DNA from: Imbricaverruca yamaguchii
Lineage: Eukaryota > Arthropoda > Thecostraca > Neoverrucidae
Reading direction: 5' to 3'
Assembly: GCA_034440575.1 (NCBI GenBank)
Contig: JAOTOL010001480.1
Span: 1 to 64,000, forward strand
Length of the DNA stretch: 64,000 nt
The notes beneath the pieces were generated by a model. The model saw only the letters and a program-made list of their open reading frames with translations. It did no database searches and was not told the origin of the DNA. The translations under genes and the position numbers were made by a program. Shown one piece after another: positions 54,262 through 64,000 of the stretch (position 1 is the first letter of the stretch; each line of letters begins with the position of its first letter).

Positions 54262-54307
54262 AAGCACTTGAAGTTTTGCTATGTCCATAGCAAAACTTCA
54301 AGTGCTT
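54262..54307. repeat. perfect 22-bp inverted repeat with 2-nt loop
   Basis: AAGCACTTGAAGTTTTGCTA with TG (54,262-54,283), then TC, then the exact complement (54,286-54,307). A 22-bp perfect stem with a two-base loop would extrude very easily. It lies beside repeats of the 50.9-51.1 kb type. Confidence 0.97.
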
Positions 54308-54570
54308 TGAGCTACCCCTGAATATTTATATAATTGATAAAAAATACACACACGGGGCTTTTGTGTTCAACCTCACAATTTTCCCCAAACCCCAAAATGA
54401 CACATTTCAAATGCAAAACATTTATAATCAATAAAGGGAAAAATTAATTTTTGCGTTAAAAATGGTAACTTTGACCTCAGTGAGCTACCTCTAAATATTA
54501 ATATTTTTCAAAATTATTTTACACACGTTGTTTTTATGTCGAACCTCACCAATTGAAGGCTGGTTGAAAA
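54300..54570. repeat. two inverted copies of the 50.9-51.1 kb repeat end
   Basis: GAGCTACCCCTGAATATTTA ... ACACACGGGGCTTTTGTGTT and GAGCTACCTCTAAATATTAA ... ACACACGTTGTTTTTATGTC are two successive copies, about 180 bp apart, of the complement of 50,990-51,060. Confidence 0.7.
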
Positions 54571-54759
54571 TTCAGAAAAAAAATGTTTAAGTGTCACCCT
54601 AGCAGACAACGACCCGATGTCGGCTGGCCGTTACGGATATGCCGAATTCCACCCGTTTATGCCGATATAGATATATGCAGAAGGGCATATCGGTGGGGTT
54701 GTCGCGTGCGGGATAAGTCTGTACTGTTGATTGGTCTCAAAATCCAGAGCTAGAAACTG

Positions 54760-56150
54760 AAGTTGCTCGACCTCCAGATAACTAGTTGTCTTTCGAGCCC
54801 AGTCAACTCTAGTGTGACGTTATGGCACTCAACGATACCTGGCTTAAGCCCGCCACACCAGCCCGTCCACTGGTTCTGCCCGCTTATCACCTGTACCGAG
54901 CGGACCGACCGGACAAACAAGGCCTCGGCGGTGGGATTGTGGCCGCCAAGGACGGCGTAAGCGTGACACCGCTCAAAGTGACTGTAGAACCACGAGCCAA
55001 CAGTAGGCTCGAGTCATTATGGACCTTGGTGTAATCAGACGGCAAGAGGCGCTTCATTCTCGGAACCGTGTACCGCCCTCCCGGGCGCAATGCTGCATAT
55101 TCGAAATATAAAGTGGACTTCTCCGATCTTGAGTCACAGTACGAACGAATTTGCATCGATCATCCATCGTGCAAAGTGATTATCTGTTGCGATCAAAATT
55201 GCGATCTTACCAAGCCTGATGATGGCTGCGAAAAAAAGCTTCTGATGATTTTTTTCTTCTGGTTACTCGTATTCATCTGTGATGACACCCACCTATTCAA
55301 TCTGTTCTCTGCTGGATATTTTTGTAGCGAACTGTCGTTATTTTGGCAAACGTGGTTGGCGATTTTGCCATTTTAGCACACACAGATGTGTTCGCGTTTT
55401 TATCGATGTTCCTCGTTTCCGACCTCCGTGTCGCACCGTTGACTTTCGTAGTTTGCGCCGGATTGACCAAACTGTTTTGAGTCGTGACCTGATGGGTGTG
55501 GATTGGTGGAGAGTGTTTAATTTGGAGACGGTTACGTTGAAGCGGAACTCTTTCCTGATTCACTTTTTTCGATTTTTGACCGGCATGCTCCAGTCAGGCG
55601 GATGCGCCCCTAGCGCCCCAGCGGTATCGGATAGAACTAGAGCCCGCCGCCGGGAGGCGCTGCGTTCCCTCGGGCTACGACCCTGCCGTGTATAGAGAGC
55701 TCAACAGACATGTGCGTTCTGCCATTCGACATTTGTGCGTTCAGACATTTGTGAGTGGGTGCCTTTGCATTTTGCGAAAAGCCACTGTCCCTCTCCGAGC
55801 TGCGTGCCATCGTGATCAACAATTGCTCTCGGGTTTCGAAGTAAAAACCTAGAACTCCTTTTTGGTCGCACCCTCAGCTGGGACCCGCATGAATCTGGCA
55901 TTACCAGCCGATGTTTCGGAACTTTGGTCGATCTGTTGCATCTCAGAGGTTACCTACCACCATCTGTCATCTCGCTGCTCGTCGATGCCATGGTCCTCTC
56001 TCAGATCCGGTACTGCATTTCGGTGTTCGGCAATACCTTGTACCCAAAAGAATATGCCTCGAAATAAAAATAATCACTATGGAACAAAGGCAATTTTCGG
56101 ACGAGCTAAATCTTACAATATCACGGATCTGGCATAGTGTAGTGCCCTAA
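54760..56150 (+). pseudogene. second, distinct LINE family: fragmented endonuclease and RT
   Basis: The plus strand encodes NDTWLKPATPARPLVLPAYH and LYRADRPDKQGLGGG (about 54,825-54,940), then TVYRPPGRNAAYSKYK (about 55,065), both typical of CR1/RTE-like apurinic endonucleases. A fragment from the RT C-terminal part follows at about 55,880-56,060 (LRGYLPPSVISLLVDAMVLS, QIRYCISVFGNTLYP). Most of the RT is deleted and frames change repeatedly. Confidence 0.7.
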
Positions 56151-56600
56151 AGATTGACCAGATGTCAGGTGGTTCCATATGCAGGATCGCAGACATACGC
56201 GTTAGTGTCAATTTGTATACTTTTGGAGGGCCTTGACCGTCAATATTGGTTTGCAGTTCAGTCACTAGTCCATGTCAGTGTGTGCTAACTCGACCGACTA
56301 CAAGTCTATTACGGATACAGACGTTTCATTTCAGTTTATTTTTTATCCAAGGCTTCCGTTTTGTCCTTAGTCGCATTGCCATAATCTAAATCACTGCAGC
56401 AGCTGCACTGGATATTGCGAAAGACATACAAACGGAAGCTGTGCGCATTTCCCTGTCAAGTATGGGGAAGTTGTGTGAAGAGCTCAAATAAAGTCTATCA
56501 CAATGCCATAAAGTCCTGTTTTATGTCTTCGTCTCAGCTGTATCGATTTCCAAGGTAGCAACTATCGGAAGACGGCTAAGCTGTGAGACACAGGAGTTTG

Positions 56601-57030
56601 ACCAGGGGCGATCCGCCCATCAAGGAATTTTGGCAGTGCCCCATTCGTTGTTAGAGATTCCGGGAGGATTGGAGGAGGGGCGTAGGTGGGATTGGACCTA
56701 TTGGTTTGGAACCCTGGTAATGTTTATTTGTCATTTTCCCCATTCAAGTTGTTAATATGGCTTTAAAATAAGGTCTTCGACCACCCCTGGCTTCGTAAGA
56801 GATCTCCAGATCTAGCCTACCTGAGTACAGCTGGAAAATGTTTTCCAGCATCAGTTTCATACAAAACTACGCTTTAGTCCACCGGAATAATACAAAAATC
56901 AAGATTAAAAGTTGCGAACAAAACTGCATGAGTCACGCTTAGTTATAGTCAAAATTAAAGTCCTTGAATAAGGTACATTTCTGGCAGACATCACCATATT
57001 TTGCACTTTCGTTTCATAGCAAGCGCGGGG
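56601..57030. mobile_element. diverged copy of the 50.63-kb interspersed element
   Basis: CAGGGGCGATCCGCCCATCA begins a stretch that follows the same order as 50,628-50,925, ending ATCACCATATTTTGCACTTT, CGTTTCATAGC. I estimate similarity by eye only. Confidence 0.5.
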
Positions 57031-57564
57031 CACAAGGACTTCGCAGATGAGCGAAGATCTTCATTTCGGGTGCATTGTATCCACGAAGAGATCCATGAAG
57101 GTTCGATGTATGACAAAGAAGACAAACCTGTAGCGGCAGAAGCAGCGAAGACTCGAAGACAGCAAAACCCAAGAGCTACAAACACCTTAGACGATCACTC
57201 CCGCGACTCTAGAAGGAAGACCTCCCGCACTAAATCCACAACTGCTCTCTACCTCCCAGATAGGTACCACGGAGGAAAAAACCTAATGGCGACGAGCCCA
57301 CTGCCCTGAACCACTGTGGCCGAGGTAGCGCGGTAGGGACCAGAATGCGAAAGCTCGGTCCACGGGTGCAACACATCCGGGTATTATTAAGTAAGGAGGG
57401 GCACCTTGCAGGTGGGGCGGGCCCGACCCTGTCGCACCATGACACCCACACCGACGCTCATCACTCGCACCACAAATGCATCCGGCTCGCAATCGTCTAC
57501 ACCGAGCCACACATCACGCGAGAGTCGTCCCTCACTTCCGCGCAGACACTTCGCCATCAACAGG

Positions 57565-57616
57565 CAACCTAACCTAACCTAACCTCGCCATCACCTAACC
57601 TAACCTAACCTAACCA
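57565..57616. repeat. interstitial (CCTAA)n, arthropod telomere-type
   Basis: AACCTAACCTAACCTAACCT, a short interruption (CGCCATCA), then four more CCTAA units. (TTAGG)n is the ancestral arthropod telomere repeat; the short length shows it is not a telomere. Confidence 0.9.
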
Positions 57617-58079
57617 CCCACATTGTAGTTCAAGCACAGAGCAGCGCTGACCCACGAACACTACGGGAAACGCACACTTCTAACAACAGGCCCTGCTCCT
57701 TCACGCTACATCGTTGGCAATGAGCCTTTTTCTACATGGGCTGTGAAACACCGATGGCCTTCGAGGCAAGTTAATAGAATTTATGTCAAAAGTCCTGCAA
57801 CAAAAACCATGATGGGCTGCTGCGCTCCAAGCAACTCCCTTTCGATACTAAGACTCAATTTAGAATGCAATTCCAGGTTACATTTGCATGCCGATAACGT
57901 AAACGATCCACTTCGGAAATGGGGCGCAGCCATACTCATTGCTAACAGCATACCTCGTTGTCGAGGTATGCTGCTGTTGCATACCTCGTGTAGCGTTAAT
58001 TCTCCCCTGAACTGCATTGCAGTCGGCCTCAAAATTTCCCATGGCTAAAACACAATCATCTCACCATGCATTTCACCGT

Positions 58080-58970
58080 CAGCTGCAAACCCCGCACCAC
58101 AGAAGCTGATCGACTTCAGGCTTCCTCACCAGCTCTAAATATGGGGCACTTTAACGTTAAAAACCCCTTCTGGGAAACAATCGCCCGGACACTAGAAGCC
58201 GGGAAATTCACAGTTTATCTCGGATCACAGCTTGGTACTTCTAACACCGAGGCCGCCACCCGCCAAAACCCGACCTCAGGAGGATTGGACAGTTGCATTG
58301 ACTTACGTGCTGCTCCCAACGACTGAGCCCATTATTTTACTTGTCAGCTTGAGACGTGCCCATGCTAAGCGACCACTACCAAAATTAGTCAAAGCACGTC
58401 CGCTATGCAGCACACTAAGCTGTTCAGACCATCTAGGAACTTGAAAAGAGCAGACTGGGCAAAATTCGAGGAACTGGTGTACCTCAGCCTAGTAGTTTTA
58501 GAGACCAGCAAAATCGAGCAAATACTCAGGGCCATCATCAGTTCATCGGCACGTGACTAAGTCCCAAAAGTGATCGACCTAGGAAGAAGGTATCTACGCC
58601 ATGGTGGACACCGGACTCTCAAAGGACATTCCCAGCACGGTGCCGTGCCCACAAACAATAAGATGCGTGTGCGAAGCACAACTATCAGCATGCAGACAAT
58701 TTCAAAAACGCCACCAGTGCGCAATTCGGACAGCACGCCAACACTGTTGGCAGTCTTTTGAATCTCAAGTTAAGAAGTTCGCCCCTACCCGCAGAATCAG
58801 GGACTTGATGAAGCGTTGCAACCTGAAACGCCCACCACCGTGCTCGCTTCCCGAGCTGGTTGTGAAAGGACAATTAGATGAGCCGAATTACCTCGCCATT
58901 CATAATGCGACACGGGTACCCAGAGGTACGGCGGACGTAGATGAGCCGAATTGCCGAACACCGTACTAAC
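58080..58970 (+). pseudogene. third LINE-like fragment (endonuclease and linker)
   Basis: The plus strand encodes ALNMGHFNVKNPFWETIART (about 58,130-58,190), a decayed version of the GDFNAKHPxWG endonuclease motif of Jockey-like elements. Further on, ACRQFQKRHQCAIRTARQHC, WQSFESQVKKF (about 58,690-58,780) resembles the linker before the RT. Several frameshifts are present. Confidence 0.5.
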
Positions 58971-59261
58971 CCGACTGACAAGCCCGCATGGCATGCATAG
59001 ACTAACCCCCTACTAACAATCAACACGTGGCGACCGGCATGAACAGGCGGTGTGGACAATTACCTCCTATTTTACCACGGCGAAGGCCCCTCGGTGTTCT
59101 TCGACACGAGTAGGCTAATGCCGGAACCCTGGCAAAATCAACTTTCTCGTCACTCAAATCGCAGTCACAACCCCAGCTACAAAATATCGTGCGGAGAAGT
59201 AAAGTAGAACGAAAACCATTCAGACAACCGGCAGATGTCCTCCACCAGGTCCTCGCCTTCG

Positions 59262-59426
59262 GTTGGTTGGTTATCGGGTTTTACGACACGTCAACCGTTC
59301 AGTCATGTAGCGTTGCCAATCTCTCACGCCGATTGGACGCGGGAGAAGAGTAACGACAGGTGAGACTCGAACTCGCAATCTTTCGATTGTCAAACGGGCA
59401 CCCTTCAACTAGACTACTCGTCCCCA
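59262..59426 (-). mobile_element. tRNA-derived SINE copy, best preserved
   Basis: On the minus strand: GGGGACGAGTAGTCTAGTTG (A-box region), GCGAGTTCGAGTCTCACC (B box), the body with CGCGTCCAATCGGCGTGAGA, and a tail ending CGATAACCAACCAACC. Nearly all family CpGs are intact, which makes it the reference for the decayed copies at 36-40 kb. Confidence 0.9.
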
Positions 59427-60357
59427 GGTCCCCGCTTTTAGCACCAAAAGCATCACTCCCTTAACGTAAATGTACGCTTGCCTTAGCTTTGGTTACAAAA
59501 CACACTCGCTTCAAATGCGTCGCAAAGGCCCTTCATGGACCGGCACGCCTAAAGAAATAACTCCACCCATGCAATGTACTCTCAATGAAAATCGCAATGA
59601 AGGTTACTTTCTAGCTACATCGGAGCATGTTCACAAAAAGGTCCCGTTAATTCCAGAAACTAGGAGTGTGCGACATTGTGAGGTAGGAGCAAATTGCTTA
59701 CCTACTTGGTAGGTATGAGAGGTGGCAACGCTAGGACGAAGTCTGCTCAGGACCAGTGGCCTCTCAGACGCGCTTTCGTGTGATGTTTAGACAACTCGGT
59801 AATTTAATTTATGGCCCATAGCCATTCTACGTGGGGTATCTCGGCTCGGGCCCCTCCAATATCATTTGGCAATGGGTGACGTCACATTGGCTGGAAAATT
59901 GTGCCGCCGGGATTGCAGCCAGACTCCCGTGTTCTCTACACAGCATTTCCGCACTTAACCATCATGAAAATGTAAGAAAATTAGGCTCATTTAAAATATT
60001 GGAATATTTTGTCAATGAATATTCTTCAATATTATATGTTCTTTTCTTATACGCCAATATTCTTTGGCGTTACTAGCTTGCTACCTAGCTGAGGTGCTCC
60101 TGGGGCTACTTCTACTAATAAAACAGGGGTCGACATTAGGAAAAAAAAGAAAAAGAAAAAAAAGCAAGCATATTTTAATTGAATCCACGGTGACATTTTC
60201 TTTATTGACCGCCGCACGCATCGCGCGGAGCTATGGATAGGAGCAATATGATGCGACATGTCACGAAGCTATCGCAGTTGGCACGGAGGGGTATGAGTAA
60301 ATGGCATACAACTGCAGCAACATGCTTTCCCCACGACTAGGTGGCGCCTACCCAACG

Positions 60358-61090
60358 CCAGTGGCGTACCGAAGTGGAGGCAAAGCGAGAAATAGCTCCC
60401 TCCGAAAGGTGGCAGGCTCCCAAAGTGTCGCACCGTGTCCCTTAAAGAATCGCGTCGGGGCCCAGAAAAATGACGCTGGGGGCATGACACATCGCACGGA
60501 GCCCTAAGAATAGCACCGGCACCAGACAAAGAAGACGCCTACCACCGAGTACAGCAATCCGGTCTCGGAATATCATTGTGGAGCCGAATAATCCGGACAA
60601 ACTCCCCAAAAAATAATCTGGCCCTGCAAAAAGACGTTCGGGGCCCAAAATAATGTTGGTTCACAACAACTCCACGCAACGGCTTTCAAAATATCTGAAA
60701 GAAATGGGGCAAAAAGTGTAGGCACGGATCCAAAAATCGCACGCAGGATACAAATATATCGCGGGCTCGGGTCTGGAAAAATCGAGCCGGGCCCCACAAT
60801 AACTTCTAGGGGGCCTGGAAAATCTAACCGGACTCCGAAAAAAAATTAATGAATAGAGGCCCGTCCTCCTCCCCCCCCCAAACAAAAAAATGCGTTGGGG
60901 ACAGACGCACCGAGATATTCTACCAGGACCCGAAAAATCTACCTAAGCTCGGAAAATTTCATCAGACATCCCAAACGGAAACTTGTGTCGGTGCCTCGAC
61001 AACTCGCATTCTGACACCAAAGTTCGCGCTTTAGCCAAAAAATCTGGCCGAGGCGACTAAAAATCGCGATAGTGTCCTACAAATTCCCGT
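60358..61090. repeat. degenerate ~20-24 bp periodic repeat, locus 2
   Basis: After CCAGTGGCGTACCGAAGTGG, phrases such as GGGGCCCAGAAAAATGACGC, GGGCCCAAAATAATGTTGG, GGATCCAAAAATCGCACGC, GGGTCTGGAAAAATCGAGCC, GGACCCGAAAAATCTACCT recur about every 20-24 bp for more than 600 bp. Units differ everywhere except for a GG-N-CC core followed by an A run. Confidence 0.6.
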
Positions 61091-61136
61091 AGGGATCAAA
61101 TACATTATCGGAGCTGGGCACCAGAATCAAGTAGAA

Positions 61137-61160
61137 TATATGTATATGTATATATAAGTG

Positions 61161-61257
<97 letters not shown>

Positions 61258-61350
61258 ACACGTATATATATACATGTAGTAAATACATATATATGCACAT
61301 ATATATATATATATATATGTGTGTGTATGTGTGCGTGTGTGTGTGTGTGC
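61137..61350. repeat. (TA)n and (TG)n microsatellite
   Basis: A long TATATA tract with TGTATA interruptions, then GTGTGTGT. Any open frame in it is meaningless. Confidence 0.97.
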
Positions 61351-62714
61351 ACAGGGTTCTCAAATGTGCTCAGTTAGTGTCGGTCGGTCCGACCAGGGAT
61401 GCAACTATTCATCTCATGAATGACCGAACAGCCTGCCTTGCTGACCTCATTTTCTGCCCCACACCCACCGGTGCCGTACGTGGGTTAATTCTTGGCGTGA
61501 ACGTACCGTCTTTCAGGGGTGTGCGGAATTTCTGATTGCGGACAGAGTAAGTGCAACGGAGAAAATTTAAATGCACCGCGGACGTCACAAAATATGGGGC
61601 TAAATGTTCTTGCAATGTTTATAGTTCTATCCTGTCTTGTTAGGCCACTATCGCTGCTGAAAGAATGTCCGGATTTTTAAATTGTAACGTGTGCCGCATT
61701 GCGTCACGATGGGGGGCTGGACGTGCACGCCAAAGCTTTTTCATCATGTTGTGAAGTGTAACTACCAGCACATGGATCCAGTGAATGCAAACAGCCCTCC
61801 TCTACTCGTGCTGGCCATTTTCGAGAACCAAACGAAATCGTGAAAAGTGAACAGACCGCTGAAAAACATCAAGCCGGATCCCAATAAAATAAGGAGGGAT
61901 TCTAAAGTAAAATAACCTTTGATCTGAATGCGCTAATTCCTCAGTCCCTCCTTTCCCAGTAGCGTAACCGTAGAGGACGAAGCCGCCGCTGTTTATGGAG
62001 GCCACGCCTGGCGCCGACTCAGGCCGGTTTGTTTTTTTATTGCTGTTTTCAGGCGGATCTTCGGCTTCCAGGGCGGCGGCCGCGATGCGCTGTGACGCTG
62101 TCTGCCCAATGTTTGCAGCGTTATCGGCTCCAGTTCGACGTGGCTTTCTGACCCGGTGGAAGAGATCAGCTGGTGCGAGGTGGAAACAAAATCCATTAAA
62201 TGTCACACGGAGTGCCTTCGGGTTCACTCATCGGCTCTACTTTGCTTAGTCTGTTTATATATGATATTAAGTTCCTTCACAGTGGCATCGTAGCTTCCGA
62301 CACGGATGATACCCAAAATTAGGACCGAGCCATTCCTAAACGTGACAGGTTGGTATGGCCCAAAATTCGACTTCAAAACTCGCTTCAAGTACTTCAAAGA
62401 ACCAGCTAGCCTAAAATGATCGATGGAAAAGCGGGCTTTAACATCATTGGATCAAAGAACTCCGTCAGAAAGCAAGAAGCTGTATATTTTACCTTGAACG
62501 TGACTGCCAGTGCGACTGGACCCGTAAAATATAAAATACCTACTTGTCGTGACTTTCGACCCTGCATTTTAGTGGGATTTTCATATTTTAATCGCAAGAA
62601 AATGTTCAGATATCATCACTTTGAACAAGCCGCGACATCACCTCCACATCGAATCAGTGAAACTACCCATGCAAGTACATATATTCACGCACATCGCTTG
62701 ATGCCTATGCACAT

Positions 62715-62830
62715 GGATGTTGTTTTATATACTCTCTAGGTGGGGAGTGCTCCTTCAAAGTTGGCTTTGCCCGCAATAATACAACTTTTAGCATGTAACT
62801 TGATTGAGTGTGTCCCCCAATCCATTTGGG
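62715..62830. repeat. dispersed repeat shared with 4.9 kb
   Basis: GTTGTTTTATATACTCTCTA, AAAGTTGGCTTTGCCCGCAA, GTGTGTCCCCCAATCC follows the same order as 4,935-5,040. Confidence 0.5.
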
Positions 62831-63199
62831 GCTGCCGATTGCCATTTTTGCTTTGCATTGCATGCATCACATTTTGCCCCCCAACAATAAAAAATACCAC
62901 TCACGCCTATAAGTATGGAGTAGACCTTTCTAACTGCAGTATGAAAAGATACACATTTCCCTGCCATAAAAACTTCCCGTTACCCCAAACAAGATCACAC
63001 TTCACCAACCCTGAGATTGACCAAAATTGAGATACTCTTTGCCCAGCGTGACTGCATACATTCTGCATACATTCTTTCAACGCCCTTTATTGCAGGAACG
63101 CCCCCCCCCCCCAGTGCTCTCTATTGTATGCTTACTCAGCGGAGCGATAGGTCATCCGTGAAACACGTGCCTCTGTTAGCCTTCAACTGCACGTGCTGC

Positions 63200-63432
63200 A
63201 TCGTAGACTATTCATTTATTTATTTGTTTCACGATACATGCCCTCCACGTGCAGTGGCTATTGTGGACAGTCTGATAGACTAGGGACGACTCTAGTCTAT
63301 CAGATCCAGACTAGACTCTCCCTCACGGGGCAGCAAACACCTGGAACACTTTACATACACCATGTCATTGCTGCTCATATCTTCACTAAAAGCTTTAAGC
63401 GTCACTTAACAGATCACGTCAAACGAAGCTGA
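63200..63432 (+). pseudogene. possible LINE RT C-terminal remnant
   Basis: The plus strand ends one frame with QTRLSLTGQQTPGTLYIHHV and TKSFKRHLTDHV. A Trp-Asn-Ser/FKRxLxxHL-type ending is common at the C-terminus of CR1-like RTs. The resemblance is weak. A 7-bp inverted repeat (AGACTAG ... CTAGTCT) lies next to it (63,277-63,298). Confidence 0.3.
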
Positions 63433-63744
63433 TATAGCTCTGGCTCACCGAGAAAGCTGATAGCCGAATATGCGCTTCATGGAATTCATCACAATACCTA
63501 CATATTCTCACTTTCTTATGGTTATGTCTATCTTATTGACCCCTGTCAATTATATCCTTTACTCTCACCTGTATCTCGCATCATAAATTATACCATAAAT
63601 TATACCTGTTAATCATACCTGTATCCCGTATCATCGTGTTACTTTCACGTCGCTCTAAATATGGTGAAGAGATGGTCTATATTTGACAAGATGCCTGAAA
63701 ATTTAACGTAACTCGAAAGGAAATTGTAAATATGCACACCTATA

Positions 63745-64000
63745 GACATACCGACCCAAGTGACCCGTCAGCTCTGCCCCAGGTCGGCCCACGTGACCCA
63801 CCAGCCCGGCCTCAGGTCGACACACGTGACCCGTCAGCCCAGTCGGGCCGCGTCGGCGACGACGACGTCGGACGGCGGCGATTTTGGCTGTGAGCGGTGT
63901 CGCCGGTCTAAAATTACCGGCGGGCGACGGTGCGGTGGCCGGCTGCCCCCATATTTTTAGCGCACATCCCGGCGGAAAGTCGGCTCGCGAACGACGCCAC
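63745..64000. promoter_or_regulatory. CpG-rich block with CACGTG sites
   Basis: A GC-rich, CpG-rich end of the window with CCCACGTGACCC and ACACGTGACCC in a duplicated segment (about 40-bp unit), a CGACGACGACGTCGGACGG palindrome-like run and CCCATATTTTTAGCGC, a possible TATA-like site. It looks promoter-like, but no exon can be assigned and the window ends here. Confidence 0.3.

Noticed and set aside
61077..61535. Tyr-Ile repeat frames on both strands
   Set aside because: They are a translation of the (TA)n microsatellite.
61802..62227. 141-codon minus-strand open frame
   Set aside because: There is no recognisable domain, no convincing splice sites, and the composition is ordinary. I could not separate it from chance.

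Overview
The window is nuclear DNA of an invertebrate, most likely an arthropod. Coding is split into short exons with GT-AG introns, and there are tRNA-derived SINEs, several families of non-LTR retrotransposons, and a short interstitial run of the arthropod telomere repeat (CCTAA/TTAGG, 57,565-57,616). A crustacean would fit, but I cannot fix the species.

One cellular gene is certain. It is a PAR-1/MARK-type serine/threonine kinase (KIN1/PAR-1/MARK family) on the minus strand, reading from 32,144 down to 2,383. I could assemble thirteen coding exons whose reading phases agree at every junction, giving a predicted protein of 750 residues: a short N-terminal leader, a complete kinase domain, a UBA domain, a Ser/Arg/Ala-rich spacer carrying a conserved aPKC-type site, and a C-terminal KA1 domain ending in ELKL. 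The start is supported by an in-frame stop 27 bases upstream of the first ATG. No other cellular protein gene could be supported.

The introns (about 2.4-32 kb) are unusually rich in minisatellites with units of 10, 23, 33, 41, 50, 59, 70, 75, 78, 89 and 90 bp. Two of them (70 bp at 8.67 kb, 89 bp at 12.07 kb) start exactly at a 3' splice site and have copied the acceptor, and in one case about 30 bases of exon, into tandem decoys. Two antisense fragments of one non-LTR element lie in introns (16.3-17.3 kb and 24.3-24.9 kb). A fuller, decayed sense copy lies at about 45.0-49.8 kb.

From about 32.64 to 41.52 kb the base composition changes sharply: the DNA is AT-rich and almost free of CpG (about one CpG in 37,001-38,000), with SINE copies whose CpGs have become TpG/CpA. 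The same SINE family keeps its CpGs at 6.8 and 59.3 kb. At the right border of this block lies a promoter-like cluster (NRF1-type palindrome, YY1-type motif, TATA-like run and a strong minus-strand donor).

From 41.5 to 64 kb I see mobile-element debris: the long non-LTR copy; a decayed DNA-transposon-like gene (51.2-53.9 kb, minus strand) interrupted by a 1,019-bp TTAA-flanked element whose ends carry a G-run/CAGATATCTG/C-run palindrome; related partial copies of that element at 9.8 and 49.8 kb; further LINE fragments at 54.8-56.2, 58.1-59.0 and 63.2-63.4 kb; and two tracts (about 43.0-44.3 and 60.4-61.1 kb) of a strongly degenerate repeat of roughly 20-24 bp. The TTAA-flanked palindromic element and the CpG-depleted block are the most unusual structures here.
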